From: Blepharisma stoltei
Lineage: Eukaryota; Ciliophora; Heterotrichea; Heterotrichida; Blepharismidae
NCBI GenBank assembly: GCA_914767885.1
Contig: CAJZBQ010000044.1
Coordinates: 806,001 to 870,000, forward strand
DNA length: 64,000 bases
Direction of reading: 5' to 3'
Part shown: positions 1 to 8,964 of the stretch, one piece after another
How positions within the stretch are numbered: the first letter of the stretch is position 1
How the letters are laid out: every line of letters begins with the position of its first letter
The notes under the pieces: model-generated
The model's input: only the letters and a program-made list of their open reading frames with translations
The model's database searches: none
Told to the model about the DNA's origin: nothing
Made by a program: the position numbers and the translations under genes

Positions 1-228
1 GAGTTTTGATGATAATTTTTGATGGATTTTGTCAAGCTTAGATTGAGATAAAGAGTTGCTTAATGAACTATGACTTAATTCAAAACCTGTTGACTCAACA
101 AGAGTTTGGGCTTGACGAAGCTTGATAAAATCTTCTAAATTTGAATCTAAAGGCTGAGGATGTTTTGGGTAGTTTTTGACGTTTGTTGAAGTTAGGAAGA
201 AATCATCATCTTTGAGAAATGGTTTCAT
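1..228 (-). CDS. N-terminal part of an unknown gene cut by the window edge
   Basis: A reading frame opens at an ATG on the minus strand (226-228) and stays open to base 1, giving 76 residues that begin MKPFLKDDDFFLT and are rich in Ser, Leu, Lys and Asp. The rest lies outside the window. No domain is recognised. The AT-rich drop upstream of the ATG fits a gene start. It could be a chance frame, but base composition is gene-like compared with the spacer that follows. Confidence 0.5.
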   Translation of the reverse strand, partial: MKPFLKDDDFFLTSTNVKNYPKHPQPLDSNLEDFIKLRQAQTLVESTGFELSHSSLSNSLSQSKLDKIHQKLSSKL

Positions 229-973
229 TTTAATTTGAGAAATAAAGTGGAATTTTAAATTTTTGCGAATAATAGTTAATAAATTATGAAATTTATAAGA
301 AAATAGAATGAAAATTAATTATATAATTTATATTTAATACTCTTAATTTAATTAATAATAAATATATCAATTTCTTATAGCATATATCTTTAGTCTCTTA
401 ATTTGTAAATGCTATTGGTAGTCAACTGATTTTTATATAAAACTTATTCAATTCAAAATTTTAATTATTAAAATGGAAATAAAAATAACTCTTAAGGCTT
501 CTTATTTTAAATTATATTGAGAAGATAATAATAATAATAATAAAGTAAGAATTATAATTCTAGTTTTATAAAGATTTCAGCTCAGTCAAAATTAATCAAA
601 TAAATAATCGAATTATATTTACTTCACAAAGTTTTTCATATTTTAATAATTTTTCTGATTGTATTTTATATTCAAGAATTACTAAAATTCAATATTAATT
701 CTTTGTTAAAATAATATAAAAATTCATTATATTTTAAAATGATTTAAATTTACTATAACTATTATCTAGTAAAATTAAAGAATCTTATTATTAGAAAAGC
801 TTTGAAAATTTTATTTAATATAATATTCTAGATAAAATTTATATAAGCTAATTTAGTCTTTATAGTTTACTAATTTTAAGTAGTTAGAATAAGATAAGGA
901 CAAATATAATCGAGCAAAGAATAATAAATAAAAGCTAATAAGTTAATAGTGGCTTAATCTTAAGCTGATGCTT

Positions 974-1319
974 TACTCCCCCGCTCCGAGAGCGAAACAA
1001 AACAATTTCATTCGCTTATGAAGGGGGTTAATTTTTTTGTAAAACATTTTTTATAAATTTTATAGTTTTTCGAAATTTAATCCTAATTCGTAAAAACTGG
1101 AGGCAAATATTAATTGAATTTGTAGAATTTATGTTTTAAAAACGTAATTTATTTAAAATTAAACAGAATTAGCTCCAGATTTCATTATAATAATTATCAT
1201 TTATATATCAAAATTTTTTTTCCATAAAAAATTTTTCTATTAAAAAAAAAATTTTTATTCGCTAACGGAGGTGAGGGATTTTTCTAATGGTTTTGTTCGC
1301 TCACGGAGGGGTGGGGATT
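974..1319 (-). mobile_element. MITE, GAGCGAACAAAA-terminus family, reversed copy
   Basis: The ends are TACTCCCCCGCTCC... and ...CACGGAGGGGTGGGGATTTA. The hairpin-type end (TIR followed within about 55 bases by its inverse) lies on the left, so this copy is reversed relative to those at 14617 and 41543. The AT-rich core matches the other copies, including a block resembling TTTAAAATTAAACAGAATTAG. It lies between genes. Termini are somewhat diverged, suggesting an older copy. Confidence 0.75.
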
Positions 1320-1486
1320 TAGCAATAGTTATCTTTTCGCTTTCATTTAGACGCTTTCTCTTTCTGTTGCCATCATTTGAATCCTTTTATTATTAACTCT
1401 TTAAATGAAATTTTTATATAAAAAATTCATAGATATTTAATATAAATTTTATATATATTTTTTTTCCCAAAAATTTTAAAAGTTAG

Positions 1487-1545
1487 ACCTCATTTAATAA
1501 CGAACAAAAAAAGTGTTCGTTATTAAATGGGGGGGGAGAGTAAAA
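1487..1545. repeat. Solo hairpin related to MITE ends
   Basis: An inverted pair, CATTTAATAACGAACA and its complement, sits around a short A-rich loop and is followed by a G run and GAGAGTAA. This is the layout of the foldback end of the other MITEs but with a different stem sequence. No matching left end was found nearby, so it may be a truncated element of another subfamily. Confidence 0.5.
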
Positions 1546-1967
1546 GAAATTTTAAATTTTCTGATACTATATGATAACTCCTTACAAGACATATTAACAA
1601 AATTATGGATAACTTTTTTTAAAATACTGAAGAGAGAACTTCAAAAATTAAAATTAGAAAATTTCCCCATATAGCAAAGAAAGGAGAGAAAGCAGTTTCA
1701 ACAATTTTTCCTGCGAATAAGAGAAATGTAGCAAAATATTTATTATAAGTTTCGTAGCATTCTTACTAATCATTAATTTATTGAATTGATTATTTAGTAT
1801 TTTCTTTAATTTCTATATAATATTTATTAGTCGCCTTCATTGTGCTTTGTTTATAATAGTTCATTTCAAAAATGGTAAATTCTCGTTTAATAATACTTCA
1901 ACAATTAAAGCAAAATTTGAGATTTCGAAGAATTAATCACTAACTTTAGATATTAAGTTAACTTACT

Positions 1968-2367
1968 CAACCCCTCCGTAAGCGAACAAAACTATTAGAA
2001 AAATCCCTATTTTTGACCAAAAAGCCACCCTCCGTGAGCGAACAAAAATTTTTGATATATAAAAATAACTATTATCATGAAATCTCTCACTAATTTTGTT
2101 TATTTTTAAACAGATTTCACTTTAACACATAAATTCTATAAATTCGATTAATATTTGCTTTCCAATTTTTTAGAAATGGGATTTTTTTAAATTTGAAAAA
2201 AATTTCTATAAAATTTATATATAGTTAGATAGGATGACTGGAACTGCCGGCAAGCCAAAAAGCCCCGTTCCAGTCATCCTATCTAACTATATAAAACTTT
2301 TAAAAAAAAAAAACCCTTCTGTGAGCTAACAAGATTTTTTATTCGCTCACTGAGGGGAGAGTTAGAT
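1968..2367 (+). mobile_element. MITE, GAGCGAACAAAA-terminus family, with nested palindrome
   Basis: The left end is CCCCTCCGTAAGCGAACAAAA, followed about 60 bases later by a second direct copy (CCTCCGTGAGCGAACAAAA). The right end carries an inverted copy ending GAGGGGAGAGTTA. The core shares the AATATTTGCTTTCCAATTTT block with the copies at 14617 and 41543. A 76-bp palindrome interrupts the core at 2218-2293. Confidence 0.8.
2218..2293. repeat. 76-bp near-perfect palindrome nested inside a MITE
   Basis: Arms of about 27 bases (TATATAGTTAGATAGGATGA... and its exact complement) flank a short GC-richer loop. Other copies of this MITE lack it at the same place, so it looks like a later insertion of a tiny palindromic element at a TA. 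Confidence 0.8.
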
Positions 2368-2426
2368 AAAACATATAACCACTAATTTTATTATGTGCAG
2401 TAAAAATTAAATTACCCGTAAGAAAA

Positions 2427-2714
2427 ATGGGATCTTGCGTTTCCTCTAAAGGTTTTACAAATAATCATAAAAAACAACACAAATCTGCGGAAAAGGAGAA
2501 AAAACAAATTGCTAAAGAAAAGAGAATAATTATTACCAATAAAATTCGAAATGCGCCTATTCTAAAACTAGAAGGAAATGAGCTCTATACCAAAAGAAAA
2601 AAGCCATTTTTGGCCAGTCAAGCCAATTGTGAAATTGGCTACGAGATGTGCATAGAAGTTACAAAAATAAACACAAATAGCTTTACTGACAGACCGTCAC
2701 CTTTATTTGATTAA
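2427..2714 (+). CDS. Small putative N-myristoylated protein
   Basis: An uninterrupted 95-residue frame begins MGSCVSSKGF. Gly2 followed by Ser at position 6 and a Lys fits an N-myristoylation signal, and Cys4 could be palmitoylated. The rest is very Lys-rich in the first third and shows no known domain. It starts just after a MITE and has no intron or IES. Function is unknown; the lipidation call is inference from the N-terminus only. Confidence 0.55.
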   Translation: MGSCVSSKGFTNNHKKQHKSAEKEKKQIAKEKRIIITNKIRNAPILKLEGNELYTKRKKPFLASQANCEIGYEMCIEVTKINTNSFTDRPSPLFD

Positions 2715-2925
2715 TAATTTAAATTTTTAAACTATTTATATAATTTGAACTATCCCAGTTTCTACTTAGCGTTGAGAATTACAGAATTTATGATTTTTTC
2801 TCATTCAATTTCATTCATCATGGTTTTTCATTTTCTCAAACTTGGAAGTTGAATTTTATAGGCTGATAATTACTGAATAATATTGATAGTCTAAAAATTA
2901 TTTAAATCAAGCTAACTATAGCTTA

Positions 2926-3155
2926 CACCCCGTTTTGGATCGGCCTTGAGTACCCCCTCCCCATGCCACCCACCCCCTAACGGTCCCAAATATTTAAACA
3001 TGCTAAACATTAATTTGACAAATTAAAATATTTGAGGGGGACTTGCCAAATAATATTTTAACATTTAAAATTTTCAAGACCGCCAGGGGATGGGGGACAT
3101 GGGGAGGGGGTACATAATGGCGAGCAACCACGAGGGGTGTGCTATATGTCTAACA
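2926..3155. mobile_element. MITE with TATAGC...GCTATA ends
   Basis: The ends TATAGCTTACACCCCG and CGAGGGGTGTGCTATA are imperfect inverted repeats. An inner inverted pair, TACCCCCTCCCCATG and CATGGGGAGGGGGTA, extends the stem over a short AT-rich loop. The flanking TA dinucleotides fit a TA target duplication. It lies between two plus-strand genes. Confidence 0.7.
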
Positions 3156-3230
3156 TAATCTAAATTTCATATAGCACAGTTTTGAATTTTTAAGCTTACT
3201 AATGCTTTTTCAATAATTTTAAATATTATA

Positions 3231-4111
3231 ATGGCAGATGAATTAGACTTGCCAGACACTTTTCCTGATTTTTCATCAGTAGAATATTGAGATTCTCGTT
3301 ATGAATCTGAAATAAACGTTTCTTATGACTGACTGGTATCTTTCACACAACTCCGTTCAATTTTCCTATCAAAACTTCATGATAATTTTGATGCTGAAAT
3401 TTTAATAGTTGGGAGTGGAAATTCTCATATGGGCGAAGAGCTTATAAAGGAAGGCTACAAAAATATAACAAATATTGATTTTTCACCTGTACTTGTTCAC
3501 CAAATGAATGAAAGAACACAAGATCTTGGCGAAGAAATGGAATATATCACTATGGATGCTTGCAATATTACATTTCCAGTAGGCATTTTTGACTTAATTA
3601 TTGATAAATGCACATTGGATTGCATATTGTGTGGAGATAATAATTTTCAAAGAGCTTCTAGTTATTTGCAAGGCGTTTATAGATGCTTAAAACCTGGTGG
3701 GTCTTTTATTGTAGTGTCATATGGAGTTCCTGATTCAAGACTTGGATATTTAAAAAATAAATTTTTGCCTTGGGGAATTGAGCAAGCAAAAATTACAAAA
3801 AGCTCGAGTGATTCCTTTGCAAGTTTTGAACAAGCAAGATATCATTATAGCTCAGAACGGCATTTAGCTCATCCTGGGCTAGCAAAATTTTTGCTGCAAC
3901 TCGTGGAATTGGCCCAGCTCCATAAGTTGCCAAACTAACTCCATGAGTTGTAAAAGGCAGACATATGCTCACTTGTCAGCTCGTGTGGAGTTGGTTTGGC
4001 AACTTATGGAGCCTGACCAATCCACAAATTGCAGCGAAAGTTGCTAACCCAGGACGAGCTAAATGCTATCCTTGGCTATACCTTTATATTTGCACTAAAT
4101 CTTTAACATAA
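3231..4111 (+). CDS. EEF1A-KMT4/METTL13-like SAM-dependent methyltransferase
   Basis: Translation from the ATG at 3231 with TGA as Trp gives the family start (S-x-V-E-Y-W-D-S-R-Y, then Y-D-W), a SAM-binding glycine stretch ILIVGSGNSHMGEEL near residue 65, the acidic TNIDFS, and DLIIDKCTLDCILCG with LKPGGSFIVVS. These are class I methyltransferase motifs I to post-III. The frame then runs into a palindromic insertion (3848-4080). Removing it between its TA pair gives ...ARYHYLYICTKSLT and a stop at 4109-4111, matching the family's Y-x-Y-x-C-x-K ending. Family members methylate lysines of elongation factor eEF1A; the substrate here is not known. The gene depends on two in-frame TGA codons near its start. 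Confidence 0.85.
3848..4080. mobile_element. Palindromic element acting as a TA-bounded IES
   Basis: About 95-base arms are inverted repeats (left TATAGCTCAGAACGGCATTT, right ending CTATCCTTGGCTATA) around a short loop. It interrupts the last codons of the methyltransferase. Excision leaving one TA restores the conserved C-terminus. Confidence 0.85.
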
Positions 4112-4334
4112 ATTTCATAAAATAATATTCTTATAAGAGAAAGAAAGCTTTATTGTTAACTAAAATAGTTATATTATAATAAACTCATTCAAGGCAAAGA
4201 GCAATTTTGATTATTTAGGCTAATATAAATTAATGGCAGTTAAAATTGAACGCCATTACATTTTAGTTGCCAAGCTACACTTTTTACAGTAATTTGATTA
4301 TTTTTAGCATTTATATCCCTAATTCCACCATTTA

Positions 4335-5240
4335 TTAATAAATTTTTTTATCTGACTTTAGCACTCTTTTGATTCCAAGTTCATATTTTGAAGCTTGTTC
4401 ACTATTAGAGCAATGCAGAGTCATCTTTTCCTTTCTATTTTCTTCATTTATTTCTAAAACCACATCCAAGCCACTCTTTACTGTATTATTTATTTGTCTC
4501 GCATCAATCCACCCACTAAGCTTTAAAGAGCTTACATCTTTTCATTCAAAATAATACTCCTCATTTTTATATGAATATTTTAGCTCATTTGGCACCAAAT
4601 TTACTATAAATGGCTTCTTTACGAAATCTCCTTTAGAAATACATATTGTTCTGGGCTTCAATAAATATAGTAAAATTCTATCCACTTGAACAGCACTTTT
4701 GCTTCTTTTTCGTGACTGCAGAAAAGACGCATCAATATTTTCTGCCTCAGTTTTGGTTCGTGCATCAGCAATTCACATGAGTTTGCGTTCTTGCAATTGG
4801 CTGAGTTTCTCCATTTGGACTAATTTTTGTGATTTTTTTTTAGAAATAACTGGATCACTGGCTGCTGAAATTGGAGACTCTGATCGAGTTTGGCTGTCAA
4901 CAGCACTTATTAAGCTTCTTTGAGAAGATGCTCCTAGTGTTAATTCTGATAAAGATTTCATATTATAGCTCATTGGGTCTTTTCTGCATATATACTGAGA
5001 AAATGATCCTTTTGGGCAAACTACAATGTTTTTTGTCTTAGGGATATCAATTGATATTTTCCTGGCACTTCTCAATTGGAGTTTGTTTTTTGAAGTTGCT
5101 GAAATTGAAAGTGATTTTGTATGCAAATGAGAAGTTTCGTGGTATTGATAATAAAGCTTTAATAAGATCTGCAATAAAAATTGGTTCTCATTTTCTGATG
5201 AAGTTTCAGATTTTATTCTGAATCCTAATAAATAGGTCAT
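4335..5240 (-). CDS. Unknown protein with a short coiled coil
   Basis: A 301-residue frame on the minus strand is open only if TGA is Trp (for example after RKLM and in YYFEWKDV). Residues about 135-165 (KKKSQKLVQMEKLSQLQERK) are likely coiled coil, preceded by a Ser-rich stretch. The C-terminal half has alternating hydrophobic residues and a Trp in GWIDARQIN that could form a small folded domain. No family is recognised. No IES or intron is needed. It is convergent with the methyltransferase, about 220 bases away. Confidence 0.65.
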
Positions 5241-5309
5241 AATTCATATAATAATTTCTGCTTAAAAATCAGCTATTTTTTCCAAATAAAAATCCATTAT
5301 TTTTAAAAA

Positions 5310-5519
5310 TTATAGTATTCCTTTCTTTTCCAAAATCTCAATATTTTCTTCTCACGTTTTTCCAGTTTCATCCAGAAATCTATTTAATATAACAGATAAG
5401 CCTTCTTCTTTGAAATTCCGAAGAATTGTATTTAAACTGACTTGGTCCTTGGTATTTTTCTTCATGACCTTATTGTACCACTCTATTGCTGCATTTATGT
5501 GACTTTTGTTAATCGGCAT
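5310..5519 (-). CDS. Small unknown protein, 69 aa
   Basis: A short frame begins MPINKSHINAAIEWYNKVMK and ends EKKGIL, with one TGA read as Trp (GKTWEENI). It looks helical, with no signal peptide or membrane segment. It lies between two minus-strand genes with short gaps on both sides, which favours a real gene. Function unknown. Confidence 0.55.
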
Positions 5520-5564
5520 TATTATAAATAAAATTATTGGTTAAGTTAAAAATCACCAAATATA

Positions 5565-7662
5565 CTACACATATTGATATTTATGCCTTTTTGGCTTATA
5601 TAGCATATGTGATAATGCTAAAAATGCTTCATCTTTTATTGAGGTGTCCAATGAATTTTCTTGTGATTCTGGCTTTGTGCTTTCAAATGATTTATCCATT
5701 TTTACTCTTCCCATAGGTCTTCCTTTGGCGTTTTTTATTTGAAAATTCATCCCAGAATCGCGTGGCCTTTCCCCTAAAAATGCAATAATTTGTCTGGGTG
5801 CAGGGGATTCTGTATAAGAATTACGAGCCCTCACAATGGTCCTTTTGGATTTTCAGCCTAAGTCTGGTTTTTCTTTTTTCTCCTTTAGAACAGGCTGAAA
5901 AACGGTTTGGATTTGTTTATGCTCGCTTTCAAGCTGCAAAATTCTTTTTTCTAGCTCTTCTCTTTCCTGCTTAAGCTTCATTATTTCTATTGACCCTTTT
6001 TCATTTTCTCTATCTTTTATCCCAGACTCTACGTTTTCTACTCTTTCTTGTAGCTCTTGATTTTCATTTTGTAGCTAAATAAAATTTACATGTGAGATTT
6101 CTGATTCTTGGTTTTTGTTGATAGATTCAAGCTCACGGATTTCTTCGTTAAGTCGACGATTTTTGTCCATTTCGTCGCGGATCATTTTTACGCTTTCATG
6201 AAGTTTATTGCTTAATATTTCAGGTGTGTATATAAAACTTGAATGCATTTCAGAGTCTCTAGACCTAACAGGGGCTGTTGGAGGGGAAATTGGGAGGGAA
6301 TGAGATGTTTGGGCCCTATTTGACTGTGCAGACTCAAGATTACTTCTCAGCGCATGTATCCTCTGCATGTGGTTTGACCTCATCGGCAAATTTTCCATCT
6401 CTTTAAGCTTCACTGCTTGTTCCCCTTTTTCCAAAATTGCAAGCTCCGATAGCAAATCAATCTGCTGATACGCTTCAGAAAGCTCATTTTTTAGCTCTTT
6501 TATTTCTTTCTACATCACAATTACCCTTAATCTCTTCACAAGTTTGGACTTTGGGTCAATATTCTTCACAGGGTCATTAGAAATTCCTATCGCTTTACTT
6601 GCATATGCCAATGTGCTTAAATTTTCTTCATAATAATTATCAGACGCTGCCAAACAAGCGACCATTAAGCAGAAGCTGTTCCCTCCTATGCTTTGCTTTA
6701 GCAAACTTGTCAATTTAGAATCTCTATAAGGCACATGAGCCCCATCCCCTTCTTTTATATTAGAAAGTGTAGTAATGACCTGCCTCAGCGTAAACAAAGA
6801 TTTATTTATTTCAATGCTTTCTTTTAAAGCTAAGCCTTCATTTCCAGTCAACGATACCCTTTCACTACCTGCTAAATCGACCAGCTGTAATTTACTTGTC
6901 AAAATTCCTCCAGATTCAGTATCTACAGCTTCTATTGTCAGCGACAATAAACAATGGGACCGAGAACTTGTAGAATTCAAGTTATGGGCAGCCATTATTT
7001 TGTTTTTTAAGCCTGCATGATAATGAGAGAGCACTTCTTGTGGGCTATAGCATGGATGCACACACAAATTTTCGACATAAAATTCTTCTTGTTTATTTCA
7101 CCTTAATTTCAAGCCTAAATTTCCAGCTTTTAACTGTGCAGGGTTTAATAAATCATAAATTTTTTCTTTGTAGATCTGAATAAACGTGCAATAAACTGTA
7201 TGTTCTACATGTGAAGGGGCAGCTTGTATTTCATTAAATAAAGCTTTTATTATTCTTGGGGTAATTCCTATATTTTCATCATTCTGCTTATGAATTTACT
7301 TTGATTATTGGTTTAAGCGAATTATCATATTGGTAACCTTCCATTGTGAACGTTTTGCCAGACCCTGTTTGCCCATAGGCAAAAATTGTGGCATTAAAGC
7401 CTTCAATAACTTTTTTAATTAAAAGCTCGAGATTGCATTTTTCAAAGACTTCGTCTTGTGATACAGTTTCATCCAGGATTTGGTCAAATTGAAATCGTTT
7501 ATATTGCCTCATGTCGGGTGAAGATAATCTTGATAGCGATTACGTTATTTGCTGATTTAGAAGATCACAGTTTATACGAGAATTTATGTGGCCTGATGAA
7601 ATCTCGTCAGGTAAAAGGGGACGTAGCCGTATAACAACGCCAATATGAGTAGTTGTTTCCAT
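5565..7662 (-). CDS. Kinesin motor protein with C-terminal coiled coil
   Basis: Four tiny introns are removed: 7529-7543, 7284-7299, 6510-6524 and 6075-6089 (15, 16, 15 and 15 nt, all GT...AG). The motor domain then shows VVIRLRPL at the start, P-loop GQTGSGKT, switch I NSTSSRSH, switch II LVDLAGSE, and VPYRDSKLT. A coiled coil follows (about residues 330-520), then a basic, Ser-rich tail ending HKYQYV. The motor is N-terminal, which usually means plus-end-directed movement on microtubules. The subfamily is uncertain. TGA is Trp in LRWNKQ and GWKSK. No IES is seen. Confidence 0.93.
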
Positions 7663-7699
7663 TTTATGAATTTATGAATAAAATATTTTAATTTTCAGG

Positions 7700-8693
7700 C
7701 TACCCGCAGCAACCTCCAGTCTTTGCAATTGAAGTTCCTGAGGTAACACGTGTTGAGGTGGGAGCGTAACTGGTGCTTGTGGGTCTGGTGGCGGAGACTG
7801 TTGATAGGATTTTTTTGGACATATTTTCGAAGGCTTGTTTGACATTCTGAGAGCTTTTTGCTGAAGTTTCTATACTTTAATATATAGAGTAAGCAAGGTT
7901 ATAGATAGATCTTGACTCCCCCTTTCCTCACCCTATCCCCTAACAATTTCAGTTTAGATGAAAAACAGAAAAAATCTCAATTCATAATGATGACTTACCA
8001 TTTTCTTTACCTATTTATTGAGAATGAAACTGTAATATGGTGAGGGGAATTCAAGGTCGAGCCATAGCTGTTCTCGAAATATATTAATTTTTAAATATTT
8101 TATTTTTAAAAAATTATTTTATTAGGATGGAAATATCAATTTTATTTAATTATAAAGAGAATATATATAATCCATCCCAAGTCTTTCTGCAAGTTGTTGA
8201 GCTTCGTCTTGCTTCACTTGTCTTTGATGAGATAAATCACTTTTGTTTCCGATCAAAAGCTTCGGGACTGAGCTCTGCAAATAGCCTTGAGCTTCTTCAT
8301 GCCAACGTGTAATATTTTGGAAGCTGGTAGGATTTGTAATATCATACATAAGCATTATACCTTGAGCTCCTCTATAATAGGAAGCAACAATATTTCTAAA
8401 TCTATCTTGTCCAGCTGTATCCCAGAGCTGAAGTTTGATGACTTTTCCATTTATACTACTCTTCTAAGCTAGATTTTCCATTTTTATACTCAAAACTATA
8501 CGCTTATTTTGGAATATAAAGCTTATTGTATAGAGAATACATTTAGATTCGCTATTTTGAAGTCAACCCCTATTGTTGTCTGGAATTCTGGGCTGTACAT
8601 GTCGTCTACAAATCTTAAAAGCACTGAAGTTTTGCCAACTGAACTGTCACCGATAATTAAAATCTTGAAAAGGTGATCGTATTCTTGATCCAT
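7700..8693 (-). CDS. Rab-family small GTPase
   Basis: Starting MDQEYDHLFKILIIGDSSVG, it has the P-loop GDSSVGKT, switch region TIGVDFK, WDTAGQDRF, GNKSD, and ETSAKS, ending TGGCCG with the double-cysteine prenylation motif. The layout is Rab1/8-like. Two insertions break it: 7875-8167, which splits DYI from ETSAKS (G5 box), and 8454-8545, between FKIANL and NGKVIKLQ. Both leave in frame. It would act in membrane traffic as a GTP switch; the exact Rab type is not assigned. Confidence 0.92.
7875..8167. mobile_element. TA-bounded IES with a MITE inside (7892-8066)
   Basis: Removal between TATA-rich ends joins ...GMDYI to ETSAKSSQN exactly. Inside lies an element with imperfect inverted ends (TATAGATAGATCTTGACTCC and the complement of AATTCAAGGTCGAGCCATAG). 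The IES therefore probably carries a separate, nested MITE insertion. Confidence 0.8.
8454..8545. other. IES, 92 bp, in the Rab gene
   Basis: It is flanked by direct repeats CATTTA (8448-8453 and 8540-8545), containing a TA. Removal gives FKIANLNGKVIKLQLWDTAG in frame. The junction is two residues shorter than typical Rab1, so a slightly different boundary is possible. Confidence 0.65.
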
Positions 8694-8964
8694 ATTATCT
8701 CCTAACAGATTATAAGGAAAATACCAATTTATATTTATGAGGAAAATGTTGATGACAAAATGCATTTCTTGATTTCCGAGACGTTAAAGCAAATTAACAA
8801 AATCACAATTGCTTTACCTGGTAATAAATGGAATCTTTAAATGGAATATAATATCGTATTAAAAGTAAAATATCAAAATACAAATATTGTTATAAATTAA
8901 TAATAAAACAATAATTTATGAAATGAAATTGATATAGGATATATCCTATTGTAAGTAAAATATA

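Larger units (their letters stand above)
229..2426. other. AT-rich spacer carrying MITE copies
   Basis: No coding frame is supported here. The stretch is very AT-rich with homopolymer runs and holds two MITE copies (974-1319 and 1968-2367), a solo hairpin (1487-1545) and a palindrome nested in the second MITE. Divergent genes lie on either side, so promoters probably sit at both ends, but no element can be named. Confidence 0.6.

Noticed and set aside
3429-3938. Methyltransferase starting at an internal ATG and ending HKLPN
   Set aside because: The frame extends upstream through TGA-Trp codons to ATG 3231, and its end is palindromic insert sequence.
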